Assembly: GCA_949987705.1 (NCBI GenBank)
Contig: OX465284.1
Location: 65,147,470-65,211,469, forward strand
DNA: 64,000 nt
Source: Thereva unica
Lineage: Eukaryota; Arthropoda; Insecta; Diptera; Therevidae
Reading direction: 5' to 3'
Below the pieces are notes generated by a model that saw only the letters and a list, made by a program, of their open reading frames with translations, was not told where the DNA came from and searched no databases. A program made the position numbers and the translations under genes. The number at the start of each line of letters is the position of its first letter. Position 1 is the stretch's first letter. Shown in pieces: positions 11,034-23,600 of the stretch.

Positions 11034-12659
11034 TTATATTTCTGCAAATTTCAATTTATAACTATCTAAACTATAGTATACAATATAGAAAATATCTCAC
11101 TTAAAAACCTATATGGTTTCAATAACGTATTTTATAGGTCTAAAAACAGTCCCCTAGCCGGTCCCCAAACCAAAATATTTTCTATTGAGTTCATTAATTG
11201 AACTAATATTTTAAAAACAATTAACTTATATAACACAATCTAATCAATATGAAATGATATGCTATTAGACTCTAATATCAATTTATTTAAACTATTTTTT
11301 GATTAGTTTAATTTAACCTAAAGTTGGTCCCCGAATTTCATGAACAGTCCCCTGCCAAAGTTTCGAGTTACGCATCAGGACATCTACAGTAAAGACAGAC
11401 TTGTTAATGGGCGTAACGAAACGTGAACGACATGAAATTAGCTTTGTTACCCCCAAAAGTAGCTATACCTCATTTTGTTTAGTGTTACAAGAGTTAGAGG
11501 GGCACATGCGCGTATCGGTACGCAACATTCGACAGTCCTCTGCTAAGTGTTATTTTTCTTTTTTTAAAGTGTTCCAGTTTTCTCTATTGTGCATAGTTTT
11601 AAATAAGATGGCTTATATTGTTTCTATATAACAAAATAAAGTCATAATGAAGGAATTTTATGGTACCGTACCAATTACACAAATTAAACAGTCCCCTGCC
11701 AACAGTCCCCGTCAACAGTCCCCCGCTACATACAGAAACAGGAGACTGTTTCATTTATTAGGGCACTGTTATTGTACTTTTGCCTTTGTTTTAGGTCTAT
11801 AACCATCTTTTAATCATGGCGCGAGAAAGAAGAAAGTGTCTAAGGAAGAAATAAAAGTTCACAAGTTTACTTGGAACTACACAGAGAACTTGGAACTACC
11901 AAAGAAGACTGTTTTATTTTTATATATATTCGTCATGAGGAATGTTTTTAAAGTATATACAACTAATAAATGCTCATTTAACTTATATATACAGTCTTCT
12001 GACATATGCAACAGTCCTCTGACATATGAATTTTTTAAATTTACTCAATAAGTCCTAAAATAAAACAAATATATTTGGGTCCCTTACTGTTTATTATCCA
12101 CCAGATAGATATCTATTTAATTGTATATTTTTTTTTCATATTCACGTAAAAAAGTTACTGGGACAGATTTCTTGCAAAAATTTACCAGTTTACAGAGAAA
12201 CACCCATTTGGTTCTATTACATTTTATTCTTGCAAATATTATGTGATATAAATCAATATAATGAACAAATTAATTAATACAATAAACACACTACTTAATT
12301 TAATTGAGTTAAAACTGCAATTCCCTTCACAATGAATGAAATCGTTGTAAAGATGACAGACAGAAGTAAACAGTGGGATACAAAACAGCGCATTTGCTAC
12401 GCTTACATTTAATCCGAATTGAATAAATAGTTAATCTCAACATAATGTAAGTCAATTAGATTGAACTGGAAGTTTGATTTTATTATAGTAAATTCATTAA
12501 TTCTTATTAGTAGCAAAAATTGTGTTTAGTATTTAATTGAAATTCAGGTGTTTATTTGTAGTTGTATTTACGGGCACTTCATGTTTTGACGTTTTAACCA
12601 TATTTTAGGCCAATGAACCAACCAATGAATGAACGGATCTTTTGAATGGTCCTTTTTAG
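11034..12659. other. AT-rich region with scattered ACAGTCCCCTG-like words
   Basis: No gene recognised. The word CAGTCCCCTG or a close variant appears at about 11147, 11346, 11531, 11688, 11704, 11717, 11992 and 12011, often followed by CCAA or ACATATG, in both tight and loose spacing. The rest is AT-rich with no clear ORF. Confidence 0.45.
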
Positions 12660-13088
12660 TTAACGGAACTGAAAAGAGCCATTTTGCCCACCACTACTAA
12701 ACATCTTCTTAGATATGATTGTTGCAGCTAGTTTAGTTAATAGGAATATATTTAAAAGAAACTTTACTTCAAAAAAGAAATAGCAAGTCAATTCAGTACC
12801 ATAAAGATAAAGTGCGTGCACATTCTTCAATTGTATAGCACTTTTAGATTTTTTTGAATAAACTTTTAGTAGAGTCACACTGAGACGTTTCGCAGGAGGA
12901 ATAGTCTGTCTGAAGTTAGAATCCCTGCTGATAATTGGCGCTATGGCATCCAAAATATATTGGAATGTGTTGAGGTTCATATGATAATAGTCGAAGAATT
13001 TAAGGGGATTTTCCTTCAATTGCCGTGTAGATGATGGAACTCCCCCAGGCACATCCTCTTTTCTTAAGTAAGGCCAACCCACTGACAT
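12660..13088 (-). pseudogene. Harbinger (HARBI1-type) transposase N-terminal fragment
   Basis: The 142-codon minus-strand ORF starts MSVGWPYLRKEDVPGG and contains KENPLKFFDYYHMNLNTF followed by FR.TIPPAKRLSVTLL, the N-terminal region that precedes the DDE domain in PIF/Harbinger transposases. The match fades after about 12845 and no catalytic D, D or E region follows. Its first codons abut the MITE at 13091, and the initiating ATG lies in sequence repeated at the other end of that MITE. PIF/Harbinger elements move by cut and paste into 3-bp sites. Confidence 0.65.
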
Positions 13089-13090
13089 AT

Positions 13091-13517
13091 AGTACTGGAC
13101 TGCTAAATGAGCAAAATCCCATACAACAAAATGGCACCAAAAACTATTCCTGACTCGCTCCCACGTTAAATCCCAATGAACTGTAATCGTCAGCGCATGT
13201 CAACGATATAAACATAATTAGAAAAAAATAGACAGGTATAGTTTTCGTTCTTCTGTCTCACTCTTGAGCTATTTTGAAAACTTCGTTTAACAGTGGAAAT
13301 AACCGTCACGGTTTTGGAATAAAGGCATTTATTTAATGAAAAAACTGCTAATAAATAAAAATGAGTGATGGAAATTTGTTTCCGTTAATTATAACAAACA
13401 TCTTATCACTTATTTTCTCCTAAATTCGAAGAAAATTTTTTTGTTTGCATAAAAAAGGTTTTCTATTTCTGGAGAAAAATGGTGCCATTCAGCATCGTCA
13501 ATCAGCAGTCCATTACT
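13091..13517. mobile_element. MITE, unoccupied copy of a family also at 39557-42797
   Basis: Inverted ends (TAGTACTGGACTGCT on the left; AGCAGTCCATTACTA on the right), themselves flanked by inverted ACCCACTGACATA / TATGTCAGTGGG. The inside carries the phrases AGACAGGTATAGTTTTCGTTC and GGAAATAACCGTCACGG, both found again in reverse complement at 39557-42797. It contains no ORF of note. It serves as an empty-site reference for the two MITE insertions in the other copy. Confidence 0.75.
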
Positions 13518-13997
13518 ATATGTCAGTGGGCTAACCCAATATGTTCGTCTTTTTATTGATTCTACGCCTCATCCAGGTAGAATTTTCCAAAAAATATTTA
13601 TCCTCTTCTTTCATTACAATATTATTACGTTAAAGTTCACTTCAAACTGAGCAGCATGAAAAGCTTGCAGTGGACGACCCCTGTAGCGTGTAGCCGGGTA
13701 TCTCAGACCCGCTTGTAGCCGCTCATGTCGCCGAAGCGCGTAGCCGCTCGAATACGCTTCCAGTGGACAACCAACCTAAAGCCTCGGACACGATAAGAGC
13801 GGCGAGAGGTACTTTAGTATTTGCCACTCTGCCGTTCACCGCTCTCTCGCTCGTATCGTAGCCAAGGCTTTACTCTTTGTATACAGTAGTATGAAAAATT
13901 TTAATTTTAATTAATTACTTAATTTTAATTTTACGAAGTTGCCTATTTGTCACTGTCATAAATCACTTGTAGTGCTCTATAAGTGTAAGTTATGAGA
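13518..13997. repeat. Short inverted repeat and GC-rich direct repeats
   Basis: 13777-13872 is a 96-bp hairpin with ends TAAAGCCT and AGGCTTTA and complementary GATACGAGCG-type arms. To its left, CTTGCAGTGGACGACC (about 13660) is echoed by CTTCCAGTGGACAACC (about 13757). No coding sequence seen. Confidence 0.55.
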
Positions 13998-14005
13998 GTG
14001 GTACT

Positions 14006-14545
14006 CAGGGCCGGATTAACAGTCTGTGAGGCTCTAAGCAGTGAATGATATGGGGCCCCATATTTTTTAGTTACTTAATTTGTATGTTAAATTTTTTTTT
14101 ATAAATGTATAAGTATGACAGAAATTTTTCTTTTATGATATATATTTATTAAGAAAGCAATAATTAAACTAAGTTTATTTTTATATTTATACAAAATTAC
14201 ATAAAAACAATCGCTTAAAAGTTAAACCTTCTTTTTCCTGCACTTTTGACGAGCAAACTAACAGACTCATTTTATGGAAATTATGATGTTGTTTTGATTC
14301 CAAATTTCTTTTTTAAACTAAGAACAAATGATACGCCTGATCTTGGGGGCCCCCATTTTGAAAAGTCATTTTCCCAACTTCTTTTAATTAGCAACGAAAG
14401 ACTCATTTCATGGAAATTAAGATTTTGTTTTGTTTAAAAATCTCTTTTTTAAACTCAGAAAAAATTATACGCCTGATCTTCGGGGCCCCATTTTTCGGGG
14501 ACCCTAAGCAGCTGCTTAGTTTGCTTATGGGTTAATCCTGCACTG
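14006..14545. mobile_element. hAT-type MITE with 8-bp target duplication
   Basis: Ends CAGGGCCGGATTAAC (left) and, on the opposite strand, CAGTGCAGGATTAAC (right), 13 of 15 matching. It is flanked by exact 8-bp duplications GTGGTACT at 13998-14005 and 14546-14553. The inside holds an imperfect direct duplication (about 14261-14355 and 14392-14495, both ending near CGCCTGATCTT.GGGGCCCC). No transposase. The 8-bp duplication and CAG ends fit hAT. Confidence 0.9.
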
Positions 14546-14689
14546 GTGGTACTCTTTAAAAAAAAGTTGAATCTCCTCCCATAAGACACTAGTTGTCTTA
14601 TGAAACGAAATTTGTTACTTGGGTTACATATGTATATGATATGCAATGTCTGAAGAGAACGATCCTTTGTATCAATGGCTGTTACCAGG

Positions 14690-15014
14690 GGCCATATTTG
14701 GTTTCTCGAGTCGACATTGTCGCCTGTCGATAAATAAAAATTGGCATTTGGCGACACCATATCGTCTCTTTACGTGTCGATAAAGACGTTTGACGATTAT
14801 TCAAATGCTCAATTTATGCATACAATAAACTTTTAACAATTTCTATTTTAATTAAATATACGTGGTTTGCTGCCTTGAAGTAATACCACCCAATTTGATG
14901 GTTTTGTATGGTTGCGCTTAGCTGCCGATTAGGTCGTGAAACCAAATATGAAAATTAAAGAAAATCGAGCTTTTTTGTCGAGTCGATCTATCAACTCGAG
15001 AAACCAAATACGGC
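14690..15014. mobile_element. MITE with GGCCATATTTGGTTTCTCGAGT ends
   Basis: Left end GGCCATATTTGGTTTCTC and right end GAGAAACCAAATACGGCC are inverted copies, followed inward by partly matched TCGA-rich stretches. Length is 325 bp with no ORF. The 295 bp to its right (15015-15309) hold nothing I recognise. Confidence 0.75.
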
Positions 15015-15309
15015 CACAGGCCTTCCTGTTTCCCAGGCTTCCCTTCTGCCATTATGCATTCTAAGCATCTTTTAACTAATTGGAATACCTTCCCAGTGGG
15101 AAAAATTGGGAGCGATGAACAGGAAAGCTTATTTGGAGCACTCTCAAGGGAACTTTACTGGAGTTTACATAAATTTTATAGAAAAAAGAAACGGGAGATC
15201 AACTTCGTGACCATAAAATATGACATTGGTATGGGAACGGGAGCGCTGTATGCTCTTTTTGGGGTGCTCAAAGATGGCAATTAAAGCACTCCATTTCCCG
15301 GTGGGTTAG

Positions 15310-15545
15310 TCTTCACTTCACTTTGATTAAAATTAGCGGACTAAGATTTTCCGGCCTCGTAATGAGGATGGAGGCTTATGGTATCAGAAATTAAAGGAAA
15401 TATGGCAGTAGGCAGACCCAAGAGGACAACAGAGGCTTAGCATTCGAAACTGGAGACATGCTGCAAGGGACCACGAAAGTTGCAGAAATGTCCTAGACGA
15501 AGCCAAGGCTAGATTGGGGCTGCAGTGCCATTGGATGGATGGATA
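15310..15545 (+). pseudogene. LINE 3' end fragment with (TGGA)n tail
   Basis: Plus-strand reading shows the C-terminal LINE signature RNWRHAARDHES followed by VLDEAKARLGLQCHWMD, then TTGGATGGATGGATATATATATAG. This resembles RTE-group ORF2 ends, which often terminate in TGGA repeats. Frame breaks lie upstream. Only the last 60 or so codons are present. Confidence 0.6.
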
Positions 15546-15559
15546 TATATATAGATTTT

Positions 15560-17219
15560 CGAGGGATACCGAATCAGACCACTATTTGCGGGTCCCTTTT
15601 CGTCCCTCTGCCTAGAGTCATCTTATTGGGGTTGCAGTGGGTTGTCCCATTGCTCCCTTACTTCGACTCCCCTAGTTATCGCAAGCAGCTGATTGAAGGG
15701 AGTCTGCCTCATGTCCTCCATCCAATGGAGTCCAGTTATGGCAGCCCTTTTCCTCGCCACCGCCGGACAGTGACACACTATGTGTGTGGCCGTCTCAGGT
15801 TCCTCCAGGCACATCCGACAGGTGTCATCCTCCAGAATTCCCATTCTTTTTAGGTGATACCTGAAACATCCGTGTCCTGTAATCAGTGCCACCAACCATC
15901 TGAGGGTTCTCCTTTGCATATGCAGGATCCTTCTTCTGGCTGCGGTAATCGGCAACGTAAGCACCATCTTAGCCTGCCTACCCGTGGTCATAGCGTCCCA
16001 CCGTCTCCGGTGTTCCTCAGCGACCCATTTCTCGATGTAGTTCCTTACCAACCCTCTGCCAATGGCAGAGTATGGCTCCGGTCCCCAGAATTCCGAGGTT
16101 GACCCCTGTTTTGCCAGGTTGTCAGCCTTTTCGTTCCCATCGATGCCTGTATGTCCTCTAACCCAAGCTAGCGTCACGTTGTTTTGTTGCGCACACCTGT
16201 TCAGTTTTTGGACACATTCCAACGCCAGAGACGCATTAATCTCTGTCTGGTTCATGCGCTTAATCACAGCCTGATTGTCCAGTGCTATAAGGATACTTCT
16301 TCCCTGCACCTGACCCTCATTTATGTGATCCAGCGCGTGCAGCAGAGCAAGCATTTCCGCCTGGTAGACTGAGGTGTAATTCCCCAAAGCCAGAGAGCAG
16401 GTCAGATTTAAGTCCTCCGAGAAGACTCCCGCACCTGCTCTGCCGTCAATCTTGGATCCGTCCGTGAAGATATATATGTCTTCCGGTCTCCCTTCGGGGA
16501 GCGTTCCGTTCCCTATGAGGGTTTTATGATACCTTTCGGTCACCCTCATTTTTGTGATCCCTTCCATGGGCATCATGAGCTCCCTAATCCCTTTAATGCG
16601 ATCCAGGATCTTCATGTGCCCATATAAGGTTCCTGACGCCTGCCATGCGGCATCACGTCTCATCCGAATCGCTGAGGCTGCCGCAGTCTTCATCACCTGG
16701 AGATCTAACGGCAGCAGACCTAACAGCGCCTCCAATGCCGCGGCGGGTGTGGTGCGGAAAGCACCGCTCACACCTACGCAGGCCATTCTTTGCACCTTGT
16801 CCAAATGCCTCTTGACGGTTTCCTGTGTGGCTTTAGTCCACCAGACCACCGAGGCATAAGTTATGATGGGTCTCACCATCATGGTATATGTCCAGTATGC
16901 TAACCTTGGTGAGATACCCCACCTTAGTCCACATACTCTTCTGCACTGGTGAAGCACCCTTGTCGCCTTCTTAATCTTCTCTTCAACGTGGTATTTCCAG
17001 GTTAGTCGCGAGTCCAAGTATACACCCAGATACTTGACCATCCCAGACACCTTGATCCTCTATCCAAAAAGCATGAGGGGCTGAAAATCCAGATCTTTAA
17101 TCTTCCTAGTGAAGATTATCGCGTCTGTCTTATTGGCATTTATGGTGAGGCCCTGTTCCGTACACCACTGCTCAACCACTTGGAGTGCATTCCTCATGAT
17201 ATCTGCCGTAGTGCTCATA
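15560..17219 (-). mobile_element. 5'-truncated LINE with RNase H domain
   Basis: Minus-strand LINE inserted at a GGAT-rich site: ATTGGATGGATGGA is present at both junctions (about 15530-15545 and 17219-17234), consistent with a target-site duplication. It starts inside the region after the RT catalytic box and keeps the thumb, RNase H and C-terminal CCHC-like region. Confidence 0.75.
15623..17219 (-). pseudogene. LINE ORF2 C-terminal half with RNase H
   Basis: Open from 17050 to 15623 (475 codons) and open further up to about 17212 except for one TAG near 17060. It carries the post-RT motif KYLGVYLDSRLTW, RPIITYASVVWW, then a full RNase H domain: FTDGSKIDGRAGAGVF (D), YQAEMLALLHAL (E), ALDNQAVI (D) and AWVRGHTGIDGNEKAD (D). 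A C-x2-C-x7-H-x3-C cluster follows (CRMCLEEPETATHIVCHC). RNase H degrades the RNA strand during reverse transcription. The presence of RNase H points to the I/R1/LOA side of the LINE tree (inference). The RT core and endonuclease are missing. Confidence 0.88.
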
Positions 17220-17224
17220 ATTGG

Positions 17225-18080
17225 ATGGATGGATGGTCTTTAATCTCATTTATAGCCCTTAAATATTGGTCTTCCTTCTGTGCTTGTTTAATTAGGTAAG
17301 TTAACATATCGACAATTGGTATTGCAATTCTGCTTGACGCATCTACGTGCCCAATTTTAGTACCTGAGCGATGTCCAATCTGGTAATTAAATTCTTTTAG
17401 GTACATAGCCCATCTAGCCACTCTCAGTGGGACATATCCTTTTTCTTTGCCCCTCCTCCTTCCCTCCATCCTCCTTCGCAGAACAAATACAATATAACAT
17501 AGGACTAGTACCAATGCGCGGTTCCGTCTACTTTACTCCTTCTATGATACTACTACAGAGCTCTTAACTATAACTAACCCCCCTAAGCTTTGTATTATTT
17601 GCTGCATTACAGTTGTCCCTTGGACTAGTATCTACTACTTTATGTTAAAACTCTGTAAAATACTATGTTATTGGCTGAATAAAACCGTTTGAGTTTGAGA
17701 CCTCCTTCGCAGAACTAAACTATCCACTTCTTTATGGAGTGTACTATGGCAAGTACTTATAGCTCATAAGCGTGGTAGCATTGTTTGGCTGGGCTTACGA
17801 CTCATGTATTGCAATGGATCCAACTGTTGGTCGTCAGTATTCCTTCGCATAGCTCCGAATTCCTCCTTACTAGCATCGGCATGAATCTCCGTATGCGCCT
17901 CTGGTTCAAATAACTTTAATGCTGGTGCTTTTATCAATATTTCTTTTAATGTTTTAAATGCAGTATGCTGTTCGGTTTCTAATTTAAATATGACCTTCTT
18001 TGTGAGCAATTCGCTGAAGATTGGAGCTACCTTAGATGTGACCATTAATGCTAGCAACGAAAGATTTCAACTTTAAGGCG
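17225..18080 (-). pseudogene. Ty3/gypsy RT-RNase H fragment
   Basis: 17764-18057 carries the connection and RNase H start (FKTLKEILIKAPALKLF, then HTEIHADASKEEFGA, then QYMSRKPSQT). 17514-17225 carries the RNase H end (VPLRVARWAMYLKEFNYQIGH, VDASSR), continuing into the spacer before integrase. The two parts are split by a 218-bp insertion at 17483-17700. No LTR, protease or integrase seen. Confidence 0.8.
17483..17700 (+). mobile_element. Short retroposed insertion with 15-bp target duplication
   Basis: CCTCCTTCGCAGAAC occurs at about 17468-17482 and again at 17701-17715, exactly flanking a 218-bp block that interrupts the gypsy fragment. The block ends ...GGCTGAATAAAACCGTTTGAGTTTGAG, a typical LINE 3'-UTR end. 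This is most likely the 3' tail of a LINE integrated by target-primed reverse transcription. Confidence 0.75.
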
Positions 18081-19256
18081 TTTATAGGATTTCCAAAGTA
18101 GTGCAACTGGAGAACAGCGGCGGAACGGTCTTGATCTTTTGAGTATTCACGACGTAACAGCTAAGGAAGTAATCAACAAATTTGGTGAAAAGCATAGAAA
18201 CATAGAACTGTGACTTTTCCATAAACATTGCTCTGGAGCCATTGATCCCGTATGTCAATAGTTAATAAACTGAATTCCTCTAAAACATTTCTTTTGGCCC
18301 CATTCCTATTAAAACATAATTTAAAGTTATATCAATTCTGAAAGATAATACTTCAATTTCAGGATTCGACTTATGTATAACTATTTACAGCCCCCCCACC
18401 CTGAAAAATGTCTTGCTACGCCACTGCTCATTTAAATCGAACAACTCTCAGAAATAACTTACAGAATTTTTCACTTCTTTTATTTAAACACAAATGTTCT
18501 GATTTAAATGATATTCATCTAACAAAAACGAAAAAAAAAACAACAAGTTGTATGGTTGTTATTATTATTGTGCATTTCACTTGTTTCATCAAAAAGTCCT
18601 ACTCAAAGCAGATAGTTCGAACCAAAAAAGGAAAATCATTATATTAATTGGACTGTCTAACAGTCATGAAAGTTATTACAATATGATTAAAATTATTTTG
18701 GTAATTATATATCACTGAATATCTAGATAAATAAATTGAAATTTCTTCTTCTCGCTTCCTTTTCAAAAATAAATGACATCTACAAGTCTGAATTCCCAAA
18801 AACACAAAATTTAAAACAAAATAATAATAACAAGAAAAACAATCATATGCATCTATGTTTCTATTAATAATAAGTTTGTATAAATGTAAGATGATATATA
18901 TTTATTTAATATATATTTTGATGGAATGAGTTTTACTATAGAAGACAAATAACACGTAATTGACTAATTGTGAAAAAATTAAATTTAAAAATTCTTTATA
19001 TTTAACTCAACTTTCGTTACTGAATAATACTTATATTATTGTTTATTTTTTAATTCTTTCTTTTTTCAATTTTTTGTAAAATTTAAATATTAACGAAACA
19101 AAATAATGAAATTACGAATACACACTTGCGGTATTCCATTGCACTGTTCGTATCTTAAACTCGGAAGCTAGCGACGAAAGGGGTTTGTTTTTTCATTTGT
19201 GAATTTATTATTTTCCTTTTTGTTTTATTTATTTAAATAGAAATAATTTGTTAGAA
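18081..19256. other. AT-rich 3' flank of the PDXDC1-like gene
   Basis: No gene recognised. It should include the 3' UTR of the gene ending at 19257: on the minus strand AATAAA lies within about 30 bases of the stop codon. Around 18385-18425 there is a C-run followed by TGCTACGCCACTG, which looks like a degraded transposon end. Confidence 0.4.
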
Positions 19257-20637
19257 TTAATTTTGATTTTTTAACTGCTGCGGCTGCGGTTGCTGCTGCA
19301 GGTGATGCTGTTGTTGCTGATGCTGCTGTTGCTGTTGTACAGCAACTGGAACCTCTTGCGCTGAAGCGGCACTGCTTTGGCTCACATTACGGGAATGTCC
19401 AGCTGAAGCTGTTGTACCAACAGGAGTTTGAACCATTGGTGTTGGCGGTGATTTATTTCCAGGTAATTGATTGGGAGCACCTGTCATTTGCATGTGATAC
19501 CTTTAAATATACATTATTTATTTTAAGAATATGTTTGACAAATCAGTATTTGTTTTATATTACTTATAAATATTTTCTGTACTCTCTACAACTCCTTGTG
19601 TAAGATTTAAGCTTCTACCACGTATTCCAGACTCTTTAACAGGAGGTGACCACCAATTTACAACACGACCAACGACTGGAACATGCCTTAAAATACCTTC
19701 TTGCCAAAGTTTTTCCTCGGTTTCACGTTGAAGATCAGCTATAGCCGCTTCAATACCCTTTAAGACATGAAAATATAAACTAAATTCACAAAGATAAATG
19801 TTCTTACTTTTTTCACTATTTCCGACATAGAATCTAAAACTCTTGAATTCTCTTGAACATTTTTACCAACAGATATCACCAAATCTAATAACTCCTCAAC
19901 ATCAGTATCATGTGTTACCATACCAAAACGAACGCAAATAAGACCATCAGCGCCCTCACCTAATGAAAAAGCATTGTCCGTAGACTTAAGTGCCTCAACT
20001 AAATCCACATTTAATTTATTTAATTCAGTTTTAGCTTGATCAGTAAGTAATGTCTCCCATCCTTCTGGTACAAAACGTACACCGCCCATACCAGCCCAAT
20101 CTGGTAAGTGGACCAATCTTAATACATCACTCTTTTCTACTAATTTTATGAATGTTGCTTTATGCTTAATTGTTGCTCGCAATATATCTACATGTGATTC
20201 TAAGCATTGTGAAAAATTTTCTAAATTTTCAGCGGTGGGTGGCTGCTCTCCTAGACCAAGCTCAAATGGACAGAATCGTATACATGTTCCGTGTATTTGA
20301 TGTTCAACTATTTCAAAGTCCAGCTGAAATTCAGTAGAATAATATGCATTATTAGTCTTGATTTATCGGTTTTTAAATGTTAGCGTTGATCGGGTTTTGC
20401 CCTAGAATCACTTACATTTGGGCAATCTCGTTGCATTATTTGACCTAGCCAAGAATTCAGTCGATCGAAATAAGCGGCATTCGCTACTTTCTCAATTGAT
20501 TTATTAATAATAGCTTGTGTTAAGTCTTGATTTTGATCACCAGTTGATGGAGGAACTGTGACATCTTCTGATTCTGAAAAAGCTAAGCTACCATCGAATT
20601 GATAAACTACAACCGGCACAGCTGTTTCGAATAGAAC
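19257..20637 (-). CDS. PDXDC1: PDXDC1-like gene, exons 6-9
   Basis: Residues 414-804. Exon 6 opens VLFETAVPVVVYQFDG; exon 7 (172 codons) includes RFCPFELGLGEQPPT and VRFGMVTHDTDVEELLDLV, the conserved C-terminal region of the family. Exon 8 has LPWQ-like EEKLWQEGILRHVPVVG and VVNWWSPP. The last codon of exon 8 is split with exon 9 (intron of 63 nt), which encodes a Ser/Pro/Thr-rich then Gln/His-rich tail ending at TAA 19259-19257. Confidence 0.9.
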
Positions 20638-23600
20638 CTGGAATAAAAAATCAAACATTTAATATTAAACCTGTGGTGCTGATTAAAAAATTGTGTAATT
20701 ATAATTATGTAGGAAAAATTATCCAAATTCAATTAATTGTGGGCTGAGAAGATAATTCTCAAGTTTCGTTCATATAAATAATGTAAACGAATCAAAGCCG
20801 AAAATAACAGTTCTTCCAGAAGAATAAGACGCATCGAGCAAAGTTAAACTTATAGGTCACTAGTATCGTCAGGGAAATGAGAGAAAGATGTATGGAAGGT
20901 GTGTGCCTGTGTGTGGTCCCTCGTGTAAGAACGGCCTTAGATTGCTTGAAAATTCGCTAAAATTGCTTTCATTTCGCGTTTCTCCCCTGAAACTACGTGC
21001 GAGGCAATTAAAGAATACCTAATGGGGAAAACTATTAACCCTGCTACAGTCTCCTGCAGGAAGATCAGCAATGTTTCCAAACCGGTTGCGTCTTTCATCT
21101 TGACTGCACCGCCCAATACCGCTGAAAAGCTTTTAGACCCCACGTTCTGGCCTCCTGGTGCCTTTTCAAAATGTTTTGTCCCCCGCACGCGCGAGCAGCG
21201 CACTCCTGATACTCTACAAGTTTCAAAAAACTTAAGACGCTTTCCCAAACGTGAGGGGAATCAGATCTAAAACCCAAGATGTGTTTCTGTTGACTTCGGC
21301 CAGTGATTTCGATATAATCGCTTTTACAGAAACATGGCTATACAGTGGGATTCTTAATGCCGAACTTTTCGACTCTTCCTTCCAAGTTTTTCGGAGGGAT
21401 AGATATATTGACTCGGAGGCTCGTGGAGGTGGTGTACTACTTGCATGTAGTAACCTTCTCAACTGTTGCTTAATAACGCTTCCTGATTTTTCCAACACTT
21501 TAGACATTTAGGTCCTCGCTCTCAAAGTCTCCCTTGCTCATAACAACTTATTTTTAATCTGCTGTTACATCCCACCAGATATGTTCAGCACTCTTGACGA
21601 TAGAGGTCAAAATCTCTATGATATTCTAATCACTTGCATAAATCATATCCAAGATATGATGGATTCCAAAGATGAACTCCTACTTGTAGGTGATTTTAAC
21701 TTCCCAATGTTAAATGGGTATCTTGCGATGATGACGATAACTACCTTCCTGGAAACAACCTTAACTCTAGGGAATCCAGCTTTCTGAATTCCTTATTTTC
21801 CTGCGGCTTGTGCCAAATGAGCGGTGTGAATAATATTTTAGGAAGGCGGTTAGATCTTGTATTCTTTTCCGACTCAGACAGCATGAATGTTGAGCCTAGC
21901 TCAATTATCTTGTCACCTGTCGATAATTATCACCCTCCTCTCCTACTGAGCTATTGTTCTGTCTTTAACAATAAGTCAACCTTTACCTTTAACTTTAAAA
22001 AAGCCAACCTTGAGGAACTGTCATTCAAGCTCACTTCGGTCGATTTCAATTAGTTGCTCTCACCTAATGAATTGGATGTCGATGTAGCCAGATTTTACTC
22101 CGTCCTGTATGAAACTTTCGCATCCCGTGTACCTATCGAGCCGTTAAAATCGTCCAGATCATCCCCACCGTGGTACAACAACGAGTTGAGACGTACCAAA
22201 AACCTAAAGAATAAACTCTGGAAAACCTACCTGAAGAAGAAAGACACTGCGAGTTTCGATGCATTTCTCAATTGCTATGACCAATTTCATGCTCTCTCCG
22301 AAACCCTCTATAAAGAGTACCTCAGAAACATGGAAGGTAAAGTGTATGGTGATCCCAGAGCATTCTTTCAATTTATCAACACAAAGAAAAAAGTTGATAA
22401 TTACCCTTACACCATGCAATACGAGAACTCCCTTAGTTCTAATTCAGCCGAAATTTGTGAAAATTTTGCATCGTTCTTCCTCAAATCTTTCTCGTCCCCT
22501 GTATTCCAACCAGATGAAAACAATTTTCGACATATCAATGCAATCCAAACGGCTCAAAACTTTTCCCTGTCTATAACCAGGGATGATATCTCGAAACATA
22601 TAAATGAACTTCCACAAGATTTTTCGTCCGGCCCTGATGGAGTCCCTCCAGCTGTTCTAAAATCCTGTGCAGGGGCCCTACTGTCTCCTCTTCTATGTTT
22701 ATTTCAAAAATCCCTAAATAAAGGGCGCTTCCCAATCTTATGGAAGAACTCTTTTATAATACCTGTCCATAAGAAAGGCTGTAAAAACGAAATATCTAAT
22801 TATAGGTCAATTGCGAAGTTATCGTCTATACCAAAACTCTTCGAATCTATTATTTATTCTGCTATCGCCCCTATCTGCAAGAGGCTTATCTCAACAAACC
22901 AACATGGTTTTCTTGCAGCCCGTTCCACTACTACTAATTTACTGGAGTTCTCTTCACACACAATTAGAGGCTTTGTCACTGGCTGCCAAACTGACTGTGT
23001 CTATACAGATTTTAGTAAGGCTTTCGACAAGCTCTCCCACTCTATTATAGTTCTTAAACTGAAGAAATTAGGCTTTCCGCATGCCCTTGTGGATTGGTTC
23101 CAGTCGTACTTAGCCGAGAGAACCTACCAGGTTCTATTCCGCGGTGTCAAATCGAAGAATATCGAAGCGTCCTCTGGAGTCCCGCAAGGCAGTCATCTTG
23201 GCCCTCTTCTTTTTATTTTATCAATTGACGATATTGTTACACTGCTAAGGCACTGTAAAATCCTTATTTACGCTGATGACATCAAACTGTATCGCCACAT
23301 AAGGAGTATTGAAGATTGCAAACTTCTGCAAGCAGATCTAAACACCTTCTTTTCTTGGTGTTCCAACAACAACCTTGTGCTTAATATTAGTAAATGCGAG
23401 ATCATGACTTTTTGTAGGAAACGTGGTGTTATAACTTATGACTATACTTTCCTTGACAACAAGGTCTCCCGTACTGAATCTGTAATCTTGGGGTTAGGTT
23501 AGAAAGTAAGTTAGATTTCTCCACCCACATCAATTATATCTCCTCCAAGGGCAATTCAGTCCTGGGATTTATAAAAAGATGGTCCAAAGAGTTTAACAAC

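Noticed and set aside
15539..16859. Several plus-strand ORFs of 60-104 codons
   Set aside because: All lie antisense to the RNase H-bearing LINE and show no independent family pattern.
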